From contig JAYWLB010000098.1 in assembly GCA_035967665.1 (NCBI GenBank), forward strand, positions 87,574 through 151,573: a DNA stretch of 64,000 bases. The letters run 5' to 3'. Every line of letters begins with the position of its first letter. Within the stretch, counting starts at the first letter, position 1. The notes under the pieces are model-generated. The model saw nothing but the letters and a program-made list of their open reading frames with translations, did no database searches and had not been told where the DNA came from. This DNA is from Arctic95D-9 sp035967665. Lineage in GTDB: Bacteria > Verrucomicrobiota > Verrucomicrobiia > Verrucomicrobiales > DEV007. This document shows positions 51,259-60,788 of this stretch, one piece after another. The position numbers and the translations under genes are program-made.

Positions 51259-52368
51259 ATGAAATGTTCACTCATCATCCTCACCGTCTTCTTCTGCCAC
51301 ATGGCATCAGGGGAAGATTTTCTTAAATCCATCACTACACCACCGCCGGAGTTCCGGGACGATTTTGGTGAGCTCCGGTCCCCTCTCCTGTTCGAGAACG
51401 GAGAGTCGGTCAAAACCCCGGAGCAATGGGAAGAGCGAAGAACCGGGATCCTGAGAGAATGGTCAAATCTCATGGGGCAATGGCCGGAGGTGATCACGGC
51501 CCCTGAAGTGGAGATCATCGAAACGATTCATCGCGAAGACTTCACTCAACACACGATTCGCTTCCTCTGGACACCGAATGAAAAGACGACCGGTTACCTT
51601 CTCATTCCGGACTCAGCAGTTGAAGGGAAACATCCCGCCGTCGTCACCGTTTACTACGAACCGGAAACGGCGATCGGTCTTGGAAAAGAGAATCGGGATT
51701 TTGCCTATCAGCTTACGAAACGCGGATTCGTCACTCTCTCGATCGGAACGACCGAAGCCACCGCCGCGAAAACCTATTCGCTCTACTGGCCCTCGATTGA
51801 AGATGCGAAGGTGGAGCCGCTTTCGATGCTGGGCTACGCAGCAGCAAATGCCTACGAGGTCCTCGCATCCCGAACGGAAGTGGATGCCGATCGCATCGGG
51901 ATCGTGGGTCATTCTTTTGGCGGCAAGTGGGCGATGTTCGGATCATGCCTCTACGAAAAATTCGCCTGCGCGGCCTGGTCGGATCCGGGAATCGTTTTTG
52001 CCTCGCGCCCGAGCGTCAATTACTGGGAGCCCTGGTATCTCGGCTATGAGCCAAAGCCCTGGAGAAAGCGCGGCGTCCCCACCGATGAGAATCCCGTTTC
52101 AGGTTTGTATCCCGAGCTGCTCAAGCAGGGCCGGGACCTCCACGAGCTGCACGCCCTCATGGCTCCGAGACCGTTTCTCGTTTCCGGGGGAAGCGAAGAT
52201 CCACCCGCTCAGTGGAAGGCACTCAATCACAGTATCAAGGTAAACGAGTTGCTCGGATTCAGCGATCGCGTCGCGATGCACAACCGTCCTGACCACGGAC
52301 CTACGACCGGGTCCAATGAGGTTATTTACCGCTTCTTCGAACACTGGCTCAATCCCAAAACGCCATAA
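51259..52368 (+). CDS. Exported alpha/beta hydrolase, acetylxylan-esterase-like
   Basis: About 369 residues from the ATG at 51259, one base after the sulfatase stop, so the two are co-transcribed. The longer frame from 50713 lies inside the sulfatase and is discarded. A signal peptide (1-18, ending ASG) is present. The nucleophile elbow is GIVGHSFGGKW, and VSGGSEDP and RPDHGPT late in the protein carry likely Asp and His. It resembles acetylxylan esterase and glucuronoyl-esterase-like hydrolases of polysaccharide utilisation loci. A bidirectional terminator ends the transcript. Confidence 0.82.
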   Translation: MKCSLIILTVFFCHMASGEDFLKSITTPPPEFRDDFGELRSPLLFENGESVKTPEQWEERRTGILREWSNLMGQWPEVITAPEVEIIETIHREDFTQHTIRFLWTPNEKTTGYLLIPDSAVEGKHPAVVTVYYEPETAIGLGKENRDFAYQLTKRGFVTLSIGTTEATAAKTYSLYWPSIEDAKVEPLSMLGYAAANAYEVLASRTEVDADRIGIVGHSFGGKWAMFGSCLYEKFACAAWSDPGIVFASRPSVNYWEPWYLGYEPKPWRKRGVPTDENPVSGLYPELLKQGRDLHELHALMAPRPFLVSGGSEDPPAQWKALNHSIKVNELLGFSDRVAMHNRPDHGPTTGSNEVIYRFFEHWLNPKTP

Positions 52369-52369
52369 A

Positions 52370-52397
52370 AAAACACCAACCCTGAGGCTGGTGTTTT
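52370..52397. terminator. Bidirectional terminator between convergent genes
   Basis: AAAACACCAACC pairs with GGCTGGTGTTTT (one mismatch) around CTGA. The stem has A residues on the left and T residues on the right, so it can end transcripts from both strands. Confidence 0.85.
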
Positions 52398-52421
52398 CTC
52401 AAATGAACAGAATTCTGCGGA

Positions 52422-53390
52422 CTAGAACTTGTAGACCATGTCAACCGTAAGGCGGTTTTCCATGAGGCTTGCGTTCTCATCAGTGAGTGGCGTTTCCCAG
52501 GCGACACCGAAGTTGTAGGGCTTTCCGGGAGGGGTGATACGAAAACCGACCGCTCCGGTAACGAAGTCCCGGTTCAATCCGGCATTCGCCGAGCCGAGAT
52601 TGATGAGATCGCCACCTTCGAAATTGGCCACTGCAGGAACTGCGCCCCCGACCTGACGGCTGAACCGTGGCGCTCCGTTACCGGCATCGAGGACATGGAA
52701 CCAGTTAATTTCAGCAAGTGGGCGAATCCAGTCGCACAGCTGATAACTGACATGAGCGCTCGTGTAAAACATTGAGCTTTCAAAATTGTTATCGATTGGA
52801 ATTCTGAATCCAAACTGATTCGCAAACTGCCAACGTCCCGCAAGTTTCAGAGTAGAGACGGAAGGAGTGATAATCCCGTCACCGGCACCCTGCCACACTC
52901 TCGTGTTTCCCATCGGGATTTCATAGAGAAGCTGAATATTTGAAGCAAGACTCGTTTCCGGACGGAGAAGCCAGGCATATTTCAGGCCTGCTCCCACGTT
53001 CGCAAATCCTTCAGCATCGGTAAAAGTATTGTCAGGATCGAAGACGATATAGCCGTCCTTCACCGCATTAATCGAAAGTCTGTCATTCAAGGCATACTCG
53101 AATTGCAGCGCATATAGCTGGTGATCACCACCAAGCGGAAGATTCCCAAGCGCCGTCTCAATCGTGCCCGGCATGCTCTGATCCATGAAAATCGCATGAA
53201 CCTGGGTCCGGGGAACCGCAAGGTCGAAAAGCGTGGGATTCGAAATGGGACGAATCGCGCGATCAAACGAATTTTCGATCGGATTCTTTTCGATTTCAAC
53301 AGGCTGCTTCCCCCAGTCACCTGCATATGAAGGGCTCAGGCAAGCAACTCCGAATGCGGCGACGAGGCCGATAATGATAGTGTGTCTCAT
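52422..53390 (-). CDS. Outer-membrane beta-barrel protein of unknown function
   Basis: The 322-residue protein has a signal peptide (about 1-23, ending SYAG). The rest is made of amphipathic strands such as QLYALQFEYALNDRLSINAV and FGFRIPIDNNF, and ends in Phe (VDMVYKF), the normal outer-membrane signal. A barrel of about 12-14 strands is likely. The segments VGAGLKYAWLL and FVTGAVGFRITPPG resemble putative transporter proteins of the phenol/meta-pathway type, but I cannot assign a substrate. It is convergent with the esterase operon. Confidence 0.7.
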   Translation of the reverse strand: MRHTIIIGLVAAFGVACLSPSYAGDWGKQPVEIEKNPIENSFDRAIRPISNPTLFDLAVPRTQVHAIFMDQSMPGTIETALGNLPLGGDHQLYALQFEYALNDRLSINAVKDGYIVFDPDNTFTDAEGFANVGAGLKYAWLLRPETSLASNIQLLYEIPMGNTRVWQGAGDGIITPSVSTLKLAGRWQFANQFGFRIPIDNNFESSMFYTSAHVSYQLCDWIRPLAEINWFHVLDAGNGAPRFSRQVGGAVPAVANFEGGDLINLGSANAGLNRDFVTGAVGFRITPPGKPYNFGVAWETPLTDENASLMENRLTVDMVYKF

Positions 53391-53544
53391 AACTTAGGTA
53401 GTGTCTGAAAAGCGACCACAAACAGTCGCCTCTCCAACGCCATCTAAAGCCAGAGCCGGCGCGCATACTTCGCAGATATTGCGATTCTTCACGCGCATTT
53501 GAAGGAAGCACGTCTCTGCCGCGGCCCCTTTCGGACGTGAACCA

Positions 53545-54279
53545 TCACTTCTTCGGAAGCTTCCGCACCGCTGCCGCCGACATGTTTTTCATGACATCAT
53601 CAATGGAAGGTGGCGCGGGATGCTGAGGTGGTCTCGGGTAGTGGAACTCCGAACAATTCGATCGCGAATGAGCTTCACGATGATCACTCGAAGTGACCCA
53701 GACCTTACTCCCATTGGAAAGGTCGTAGAGGTGATACTCCGCCCTCACGGAACGGTAGGCACTCGAGGTCGTCGTGTAAGTGGTCGTCGTAATGCAGGAA
53801 ATGACGCGTCCCTCCTTATCCCTGATCTCCTCCGTTTCATGCTCACAGGACTCGCTGATATCATTCCACACTTCATTGCTTTTCACGAGTGCGATGAGGA
53901 CATACTTCGCTCCGCCCTTGCGCATCATCTCACGGTCTGACGACGAAAAAGAGCGAGAGAGCAAATCACTGCTTCCGCCGGAGCTCAACGGCGGAGCTCC
54001 GGCGAGACGCTTCACCGTGTCCCACCCCATCAGATCCTGCTTTCTCCGCTTCTTAGCCACGGTCTTCCCCAAATCCCCCGCGATCGTATTGCGGGCGGAG
54101 TCAGTAAGTCCGATTCCGGATCCGGCCTGGAGCACTCCTCCGATAGCCACCGATCCGCTTTGAATAGCAGCTTTGTCAGTCAATGGGTCATGGAGTTCCA
54201 GGGTCGCTGAAGCACAGCTGAAAAGGAAACCGGAGAGCAACAACAAAGAAGCCCGGGCGATTTGAGAGATGAAATTCAT
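53545..54279 (-). CDS. Predicted lipoprotein of unknown function
   Basis: The 244-residue product has a lipoprotein signal with lipobox LFSC (lipidated Cys about 22). The mature part has a Ser-rich linker (SSDLLSRSFSSSD), a region resembling stress or penicillin-binding-protein activator-type lipoproteins (GGAKYVLIALVKSNEVWND, YHLYDLSNGSKVWVTSS), and a Pro-rich end. The pattern is like LpoB/CsgG-type accessory lipoproteins, but the match is weak. It should sit at the inner face of the outer membrane or on its surface. Confidence 0.65.
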   Translation of the reverse strand: MNFISQIARASLLLLSGFLFSCASATLELHDPLTDKAAIQSGSVAIGGVLQAGSGIGLTDSARNTIAGDLGKTVAKKRRKQDLMGWDTVKRLAGAPPLSSGGSSDLLSRSFSSSDREMMRKGGAKYVLIALVKSNEVWNDISESCEHETEEIRDKEGRVISCITTTTYTTTSSAYRSVRAEYHLYDLSNGSKVWVTSSDHREAHSRSNCSEFHYPRPPQHPAPPSIDDVMKNMSAAAVRKLPKK

Positions 54280-54498
54280 TACGATCGAAAACGAAGACTC
54301 GTCGGAGTCCCCCCTGCGAGACGAATAAAAGGGTCACTTTATTCAAATCCCACGGCTGTCCCCGCCCCTTTTGACCCTTCACAGGATTGCTCTCGGAGCG
54401 TCAAGGACCTGCGACTGACAGGAAAGGGCAGATTTTCAAGCCCCGGGGGTAGCGATCACGCCTTTGACCTGCGATTCCATCCGCCTTAAACTGAAAAC

Positions 54499-55071
54499 AT
54501 GAGATCAAAAACCCTTTACCTCCTCTCCCTCATTGCTCTGGCTACCTGCTTCGTCGTTGCTGAGGATAAAGAGAAATCTGATACGATCATTGAAGTCATG
54601 GAAAAAGCCCCTGAACAGCCAACTGATTTCGTCAAAAAAACGGACGAAGAGTGGAAGAAAGAACTCACCCCCGAGCAATACCGCATTCTGCGCGAAGCAG
54701 GCACCGAGCGCGCTGACGGCCAGGTCTATGAAGAGTTCAAAAAGCAGGGCGGCGGCACTTATTATTGCGCCGGCTGTAACGCTGAGCTTTTCACCTCGAA
54801 TGAGAAATTCGACTCCCACTGCGGCTGGCCGTCATTTTACGATCCGTCCAAAGCGAAGAACGTGAAATACAACGTCGACTATCATCTCGGCTACGCCCGC
54901 ACCGAAGTCGTCTGCAAACGCTGCGACGGTCACCTCGGCCACGTCTTCACCGGCGAGAAATTCGACACTCCCACCGACAAGCGCTACTGCATCAACGGTA
55001 CCGTTCTGAAATTCGTTCCTGCGAAGGACGAAGGGAAGAAAGACGAAGCCGGGAAGGAAAAAAAGGAGTGA
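54499..55071 (+). CDS. msrB: Exported peptide-methionine (R)-S-oxide reductase MsrB
   Basis: MsrB repairs oxidised methionine (R-sulfoxide) in proteins. The 190-residue protein has a signal peptide (about 1-20), so this one works in the periplasm. The zinc ligands are Cys90, Cys93 (CAGC), Cys139 and Cys142 (CKRC). The catalytic Cys164 lies in RYCINGTVLKF. The SHCGWPSFYDP segment is conserved. The C-terminal tail is Lys/Glu-rich. It needs a reducing partner in the periplasm, which is not adjacent. The nearby di-haem peroxidase (59763-60788) also deals with oxidative stress. Confidence 0.93.
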   Translation: MRSKTLYLLSLIALATCFVVAEDKEKSDTIIEVMEKAPEQPTDFVKKTDEEWKKELTPEQYRILREAGTERADGQVYEEFKKQGGGTYYCAGCNAELFTSNEKFDSHCGWPSFYDPSKAKNVKYNVDYHLGYARTEVVCKRCDGHLGHVFTGEKFDTPTDKRYCINGTVLKFVPAKDEGKKDEAGKEKKE

Positions 55072-55177
55072 TCGAAGGGCGGTGACAATGTTCCCGACGA
55101 AGAGCCTGGAGCGCTTCCCTCTTCATCTTTGAACAGGCCGCGGAACAGTAACCGCCGGGTCCTCTCACCCCATAAGC

Positions 55178-56584
55178 TCACTGCTTGAGTTCATTGAGCA
55201 ACGCAATCGCAGCGTCGCGAATTTTCTCCTCCGCGTTGACTTCCAGATACGCGGAACGGGCCGCCCAGGTTTCGTAGCCTCCCCAGGCGTGCTGTTGCGC
55301 AGAGGGAAGGTAACCGTGGTAGCCATTGGCAAGCTCCATGATAAAGCCCGCCGGAAATGCCGACGCCTCTTTGATCGCCAACCCGGTCCCGGCAAACACT
55401 TCACACGGAATCCCCACGATCGCGAGATCACCGATTCGAACGACCTGAATCCGAACGTCCATTTGATCAGGGTACCCGGCGAGCCCCAAAGTCTCTTTCG
55501 CATACACCTGTGCTTTGGTCAGCCGGATTCTGGAATCCGGTGGTGCCGCATTCGCTTTGGCCCACGCCAGTCGCTCCGGATCCGGCTTGCGAACCTTGAG
55601 TTTCAAAATCACCTCCGCTGCGTCAACTGAGAGGGGAGCCTCATGATGAATCCCATCGAGATGCCGAATCGCCTTTTTTGCGAGCGCCTTCCCGACTCGC
55701 TCCATATTTTCGTAGCGCTCATACTTCACCGCCTCAGCAGAGAAATCGACCGCGTTGACATCGCCGCTCGCCCCGTTACTCATCATGCCGAGAAACGTTT
55801 CCTCCGCTCCCGGAATGGCTCGAAGCGCTTCTGAAAACACACCGAAGTAATCGGCACTGACTTCGCCGGGACCATTCCCTCCGACATAGTGAAGACCGTA
55901 GTTTCCCATCACCGCGATTGGAGCTCCGTCTGAATCCCGGATCGAGAGCAGCGACAGCTCAGGGTCCACCGGTCCCGCCGGCTTGATCAACCCGGAGCGC
56001 CCCGGATTCATTCGAACAATCTCACCGTCCTCGCCGAAGGGATTCTTTATCTTTGCCGAATCCTCGACAAACCAGCGACGATTAAAGAGAAAATCAGGAA
56101 CATCCACGCTGGTCCACCCGACTTTGGCAGGTTGCAGATCTTCATTAGCAAGCCGGAACGCTTCCGCAATACTCACACTGAGAGAATCGAGATAGGCCTC
56201 GGACGCTGCCTCTTTCACCAGACCAACCACCCCGCGCGGGGTGCTGTGGCTGTGCGTCGCAGCGATGATGAGATGGGACCCCGGAATACCTGTTTCCGCC
56301 TCGATGATTCTCTTTGCTTCATCGAAAATTGCATCCGAGATCATGGTGTTATCCACCGTCGCGAGCCCGACCTTCTTTTGGCCGTCCGAGAATACGAGCG
56401 CCCGCACATGAAGCGGATCATGAATTTTCTTCACCGGTGTATTCTGACTGATTGCCCCGGCCATCGACACTCCCGGAGGAGGAGAGATATCAACGAGACC
56501 GCGCCCCACTTTGAATCCGGCTTCGGCGTCAAGGACACTACTCAGCACGACCGCCACCCACAAAAAGCGAAAGACACTTATCAT
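55178..56584 (-). CDS. Exported neutral/alkaline-ceramidase-like protein
   Basis: About 468 residues from the ATG at 56584; an ATG at 56611 is also possible. A signal peptide precedes the neutral ceramidase-type domain: KVGRGLVDISPPPGVSMAG at the start, HVRALVFSDGQKKVGLATVD, and the AATHSHSTPRGV metal-site segment. GNYGLHYVGGNGPG is also conserved. Neutral ceramidases hydrolyse the amide of ceramides; many bacterial relatives in Verrucomicrobiota and Planctomycetota probably act on other amides. Few other lipid genes surround it, so the true substrate is uncertain. Confidence 0.78.
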   Translation of the reverse strand: MISVFRFLWVAVVLSSVLDAEAGFKVGRGLVDISPPPGVSMAGAISQNTPVKKIHDPLHVRALVFSDGQKKVGLATVDNTMISDAIFDEAKRIIEAETGIPGSHLIIAATHSHSTPRGVVGLVKEAASEAYLDSLSVSIAEAFRLANEDLQPAKVGWTSVDVPDFLFNRRWFVEDSAKIKNPFGEDGEIVRMNPGRSGLIKPAGPVDPELSLLSIRDSDGAPIAVMGNYGLHYVGGNGPGEVSADYFGVFSEALRAIPGAEETFLGMMSNGASGDVNAVDFSAEAVKYERYENMERVGKALAKKAIRHLDGIHHEAPLSVDAAEVILKLKVRKPDPERLAWAKANAAPPDSRIRLTKAQVYAKETLGLAGYPDQMDVRIQVVRIGDLAIVGIPCEVFAGTGLAIKEASAFPAGFIMELANGYHGYLPSAQQHAWGGYETWAARSAYLEVNAEEKIRDAAIALLNELKQ

Positions 56585-56629
56585 ACAAAAAGCCTGTCCA
56601 CCCACTGCCACAAAGTCGAGAAATCTGGG

Positions 56630-57223
56630 TTACGGATTGGCGGGGCGAACATCCAACAGCCGCCTCGCAAACCTTAAGTAAAGAACCCTCACCGCCACTT
56701 GTCCCGCGGCAGCGACAATCACTCGATCGGCATGAGGACGGATCAGAGAGATCGTCACCTTTTCCCCGGAAGGCGTCTGAATGCGAATTTTGTCATACTT
56801 CCGGGAGCTGTATTTGGTGACCGTTTTGCTCTCGGGATTCACGCGAAAACCGTCCCCGGCACGCGAAAGAACCACCTCCTCTACCGTTCCTGTATGCTCA
56901 GACGGCCCAACCACCAGCTGATACACCCCCGGATAAAAAGACACACACCCTCCCACACAAATACAGACAGCGATCGCCGCGGCTCTTGATCGCCCCCGGG
57001 AAAACATCGGCGTGACGATCAAAGCCAGTCCGATCGCCACGCAAAACCAAAGTGAAAGAACAAAGCCCCCCAACCGTATCGTCCAGTTTTCAGGGTTCAA
57101 CCCGGGCAAAGCTAAAATGACAGGAGTCACGGCAGCCAGAGTCAAGAGGACAGCCCCTGACAAAACCGGTATCAGAACGGACTTCGCCGAATTCTGGATC
57201 TGCTCATTGCCCGGAGACGCCAT
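56630..57223 (-). CDS. Membrane protein of unknown function
   Basis: About 197 residues from the ATG at 57223 (57232 is the alternative). Three hydrophobic helices are visible (about 17-38, 50-70 and 82-103), followed by a soluble C-terminal domain with GDGFRVNPESKTVTKYSSR and EKVTISLIRPHADRV. I do not recognise a family. It is 46 bp upstream of the ceramidase-like gene on the same strand. Confidence 0.6.
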   Translation of the reverse strand: MASPGNEQIQNSAKSVLIPVLSGAVLLTLAAVTPVILALPGLNPENWTIRLGGFVLSLWFCVAIGLALIVTPMFSRGRSRAAAIAVCICVGGCVSFYPGVYQLVVGPSEHTGTVEEVVLSRAGDGFRVNPESKTVTKYSSRKYDKIRIQTPSGEKVTISLIRPHADRVIVAAAGQVAVRVLYLRFARRLLDVRPANP

Positions 57224-57394
57224 CACACTCAAACATCAAAACAAAGAAAGAGAGGCAGGAGTTGCCCCATAATGCCTTCACTTCAGCAGACGAGATACCA
57301 TTTGAGAAGATTAATCCCCCCGGTTTGACAGAATCATTGATTGAAAAGTCCAACATCCCCACTTACCCAGAGGACCACGAATTTCCCCCACCAG

Positions 57395-58720
57395 ATGACA
57401 GGCATCCCCATGCATATCCTCCACCAGACAGCGAGAAATCAAGCTCAGTTGCGCCCGTTCCTTCCGACGCTCGCGTTTGCAATGACTCTATTGTTTGCGG
57501 GTTGCGTCGCCGCACCTAAACCCGGAACCACCAAGATGGCGCCCACTCCTGTGGGTGTGATTGAAAAAGTCGCACAACCGGTCAACTACCTGCGTCGCAC
57601 CAACCTGAATTCAGAAGTGCCGGTTTTCATCGTCAGTAGTCGAAACCTCAATGACAAGTTGATCCGTGGAGTCGACCCGTTCGGGAACGCGAGAAATGAC
57701 GAACCGGTTCCCCACCTTGCCATCGCAGACGTCCAGGTGGGTGAAGGCCTTTCCAGCGAACAGATTTATCGCGAATCCACTACTGAAGTAAAAAAGAAGA
57801 AAACACGTTTAAAACTGCGTGAAGTCACGATTACGGATCCGCTCACCGATGTCGACCCCTGGGCAACCGGGAACGAAGGACAGCGCCACAGCTCCCATCA
57901 ATGGATGCAGGCCATCCGAAAGCAACTCGATCAAAGCAGGGACCGGCAGATCACCATTTTCGTTCACGGCTTCAATACTCACCTCATTACCAATACCGAA
58001 CAGGCCGCCGATCTCTATCACTACATGGGCCGGAACGGGGCAATGATTAACTTCGAATGGCCCTCGGAAGGGAAGCTGCTGGGCTACATTGCCGACAAAG
58101 GCAACGCCCAGCAAAGCACACGACTCTTCCGCACCATGCTTGCCAGCCTCGCCGAGGCGACTGACGCCTCGCGAATTCTCATCCTCGCTCACAGCGCCGG
58201 AAACCCAATCGTCGTCAACGCGATGCGGGAACTCAGACTCATTGAAAGCGATCTCACCGCAAAGCAATTGACTGACAAATACAAAATCGATCGCGTCGTC
58301 CTTGCCGCTCCCGACATGGACGTGATGGAGTTTTTCAACGGCGTCTTCGACCGGTTCTATGAACTGGCCAACGGGGTTGCTGTTTACGCCTCACCCGATG
58401 ACAAAGCCCTCAGAGTTTCAAGTTTTCTCTTCGCCGACACCCGTCTCGGACGCTCCATCGGCCAACTAAAACCCTGGGAGGAACAGGTGCTCGATGTCGC
58501 CGATGGCATTGAGATGATCAATGTCTCTCAACCCGAAAGAATTTACCGCATCGGCACCGGCCACAGCTACTTCCATCGCGATCCCTGGGTCAGCTCCGAC
58601 ATCGGGCTGTTTCTCTACGAGCTCGACACCGAGCAGCGGGGCCTCGTGAAAGACGAAGGGGATGTCTTTTGGAAATTTCCCAAAGACTACCGGGAAAGGC
58701 TGCGATCACTGGGAAGGTGA
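57395..58720 (+). CDS. Lipoprotein alpha/beta hydrolase of the DUF900 family
   Basis: About 441 residues from the ATG at 57395; 57410 is also possible, and an open frame reaches 57341. The lipoprotein signal ends LFAGC. A linker follows, then the DUF900 (esterase-like) domain: ITIFVHGFNT (oxyanion region), INFEWPSEGKLLGY, nucleophile elbow LILAHSAGN, VVLAAPDMD, and GTGHSYFHRDPWVS for His. The first residue of the elbow is Ala instead of Gly. The substrate is unknown. Its 3' end overlaps the convergent BASS transporter gene by 15 bp. Confidence 0.8.
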   Translation: MTGIPMHILHQTARNQAQLRPFLPTLAFAMTLLFAGCVAAPKPGTTKMAPTPVGVIEKVAQPVNYLRRTNLNSEVPVFIVSSRNLNDKLIRGVDPFGNARNDEPVPHLAIADVQVGEGLSSEQIYRESTTEVKKKKTRLKLREVTITDPLTDVDPWATGNEGQRHSSHQWMQAIRKQLDQSRDRQITIFVHGFNTHLITNTEQAADLYHYMGRNGAMINFEWPSEGKLLGYIADKGNAQQSTRLFRTMLASLAEATDASRILILAHSAGNPIVVNAMRELRLIESDLTAKQLTDKYKIDRVVLAAPDMDVMEFFNGVFDRFYELANGVAVYASPDDKALRVSSFLFADTRLGRSIGQLKPWEEQVLDVADGIEMINVSQPERIYRIGTGHSYFHRDPWVSSDIGLFLYELDTEQRGLVKDEGDVFWKFPKDYRERLRSLGR

Positions 58721-59572
58721 AAGGCGTCGACGCCAGAGCACGAACGGCACCGAGACCAGATACATCGTGATCCCGTAAACGGCGGCAGGAACGGTTATCG
58801 GCGGCAGAGTATCCGTGCTCGAAGCCGCTATCAAAGCGCCGACTGCGATCGCAAGAGTCCCGTTTTGAATGCCGGATTCAATCGCAATCGTGCTCGCATC
58901 CCGCGTATCAAGACGGGCCAGCTTCGCCGTGACAAGCCCGATCGCCAGAAGAATCACGTTCATGAGGATTAAGGCCGGCCCCAAACTCGGTAAGTTCCCG
59001 AAGAAGACCTCGCGGTTCTTTGCGAGAGCGGCAACGATGATAAAAACGAAAAGTGCCAGTGCGATCCGCGATATTACTTTAGCACTCTTTTCCACCAGCC
59101 CCGGAGTCAGCCGTGTCAAAAGCATCCCTATCCCGACCGGAACGGCAGTGAGCAGAAACATTTGCAGGCCGAGCCTGGTCACATCGACTTCAGGACCGTT
59201 CACGCCCATGAAGTGATTGACACTCAAGGCGACAAAAACAGGCACCGACACTATCGAAATCAAACTGACAATCGCTGTCATCGAAATGGAAAGCGGAGTG
59301 TTCCCGTTGGCGATTCGTGTCAGCACATTCGAAGTCACCCCTCCCGGGCAAAGGGCGAGAATCATGATTCCAACAGCCAACTCGGGAGACGGCTTGAATG
59401 CAATCACGATTGCGAAGGCGACCAGAGGCAATAGAACCAACTGATTGAAGAGCCCCATCGCAAACGCCTTCGGAAACTTCACAACCCGTGCGAAGTCACC
59501 GCCCTTCAGCCCGAGACCGAGGGAAAACATAATGAAGGCGAGAATAAGAGGTAGCAACACTTTGACGATCAT
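58706..59572 (-). CDS. Bile acid:sodium symporter (BASS) family transporter
   Basis: About 288 residues from the ATG at 59572; the frame is open to 59617. Nine to ten membrane helices fit the family (for example IVKVLLPLILAFIMFSLGLG, which begins the first helix). The crossover motifs are present: ALCPGGVTSNVLTRIANG and IAIESGIQNGTLAIAVGAL, with conserved Glu. Bacterial members move sodium with organic acids or other anions such as pyruvate or bile acids. The true substrate is not evident from neighbours. Confidence 0.88.
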   Translation of the reverse strand: MIVKVLLPLILAFIMFSLGLGLKGGDFARVVKFPKAFAMGLFNQLVLLPLVAFAIVIAFKPSPELAVGIMILALCPGGVTSNVLTRIANGNTPLSISMTAIVSLISIVSVPVFVALSVNHFMGVNGPEVDVTRLGLQMFLLTAVPVGIGMLLTRLTPGLVEKSAKVISRIALALFVFIIVAALAKNREVFFGNLPSLGPALILMNVILLAIGLVTAKLARLDTRDASTIAIESGIQNGTLAIAVGALIAASSTDTLPPITVPAAVYGITMYLVSVPFVLWRRRLSPSQ

Positions 59573-59762
59573 AAGAAGAGAGCCTCGAGGCCCATGCGGG
59601 AACTGAAAGTGCACCATGACACAGTTGCCACAAAAGCGAGCCCAATTTTTACGCCTTACGCCCCGCCACCTGAAACCGCCCCGTTACCAAAGGGGCGCAA
59701 AGTTCCACCTACCTCGATGAGAGGCCCCGGACACCAGGTGGAACAGCCCTCTAACAAACGCC

Positions 59763-60788
59763 CTACTCGGCACCAACCGGAGTATCGGGACCGCTTTCGG
59801 GAAGCTTGGGCTCTTTGATAAAATCCTCATCGATTTCCCCTTTGAGCGATCCGAGAAAGGCCACGATAGAAGAGACTTCCTCACCGGACAGCTCCCTCCC
59901 CATTTGATGCTCGGCCATTTTAGCGACAACGCCTTCGAGTGTTTTCTCAGAGCCATCGTGCAGATAAGGCCCTGTCTCGGTGATGTTACGAAGACTTGGC
60001 ACTTTGAAAAAATACTTATCCGTCTCGATCTTAGTCGCCTCGTAGCGACCGAGATCCTCTGTGGGCCATTCTTTTACAAGGCCGAGCTTCTGGTAAAAAT
60101 GACCACCGACCCCCATGCCGTTGTGACAGGTGCTGCAACCGGTAGTGAGGAAGAGATTGAAGCCTTCTTTCTCGGCATCCGTCAGAGCGGAATCATCCCC
60201 TTTGAGAAAGGCATCGAATGGAGCCGGTGTGAGGAGTTTTCGCTCAAAAGCACCGATGGCTTTTCCGACGTTCTCGTAAGTGACGGGATTCTCCTCGTCG
60301 GGAAAAGCCGCTTTAAAAGCCTCAACGTAGCCCGGAATGGAATTCACGACTTTCAAAACGTAATCCGAGTCGGGCATTCCCATTTCAATGGGATTCGTGA
60401 TAGGACCCACCGCCTGCTCCTCGACATCTTTGGCCCGCCCGTCCCAGAACTGGGAAATGTGAATGGCGGCATTATAGACAGATGGAGCGGATCGCCCTCC
60501 CTGTTGCTTGTGAATGCCTGTCGATACCGACGCGCCATCATCCCCGAAACTCGCGAGATCATGGCAGGTATTGCAGGAAACGGAATGATCTTTAGAAAGA
60601 CGCTTATCAAAATACAACATCCGGCCAAGATCGACTTTCGGCTCAGTGATCGGATTCTCCGGATTATCAGCCTGCTCCATGAGCGGTTGGAACATTCCCA
60701 GCATGGCACGATTCACCTCTACAGCCGGCGCCTGAGCACCCCCAAACAAGAAAAAAGTAACAGCAGCGATCAAAGAGCGATATGTCAT
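59763..60788 (-). CDS. Di-haem cytochrome c peroxidase
   Basis: The 341-residue protein has a signal peptide (about 1-22) and two haem sites: CNTCH (72-76) and CSTCH (218-222). Conserved QQGGRSAPSVYNAA and FDAFLKGDDSALTDAEKEG segments and the ETGPYLHDGSEKTLEGVV end are those of bacterial cytochrome c peroxidases and MauG relatives. The family reduces hydrogen peroxide in the periplasm with electrons from small cytochromes; it is likely matured by the ResB/CcsA pair. The C-terminus is Glu/Pro-rich. Confidence 0.88.
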   Translation of the reverse strand: MTYRSLIAAVTFFLFGGAQAPAVEVNRAMLGMFQPLMEQADNPENPITEPKVDLGRMLYFDKRLSKDHSVSCNTCHDLASFGDDGASVSTGIHKQQGGRSAPSVYNAAIHISQFWDGRAKDVEEQAVGPITNPIEMGMPDSDYVLKVVNSIPGYVEAFKAAFPDEENPVTYENVGKAIGAFERKLLTPAPFDAFLKGDDSALTDAEKEGFNLFLTTGCSTCHNGMGVGGHFYQKLGLVKEWPTEDLGRYEATKIETDKYFFKVPSLRNITETGPYLHDGSEKTLEGVVAKMAEHQMGRELSGEEVSSIVAFLGSLKGEIDEDFIKEPKLPESGPDTPVGAE

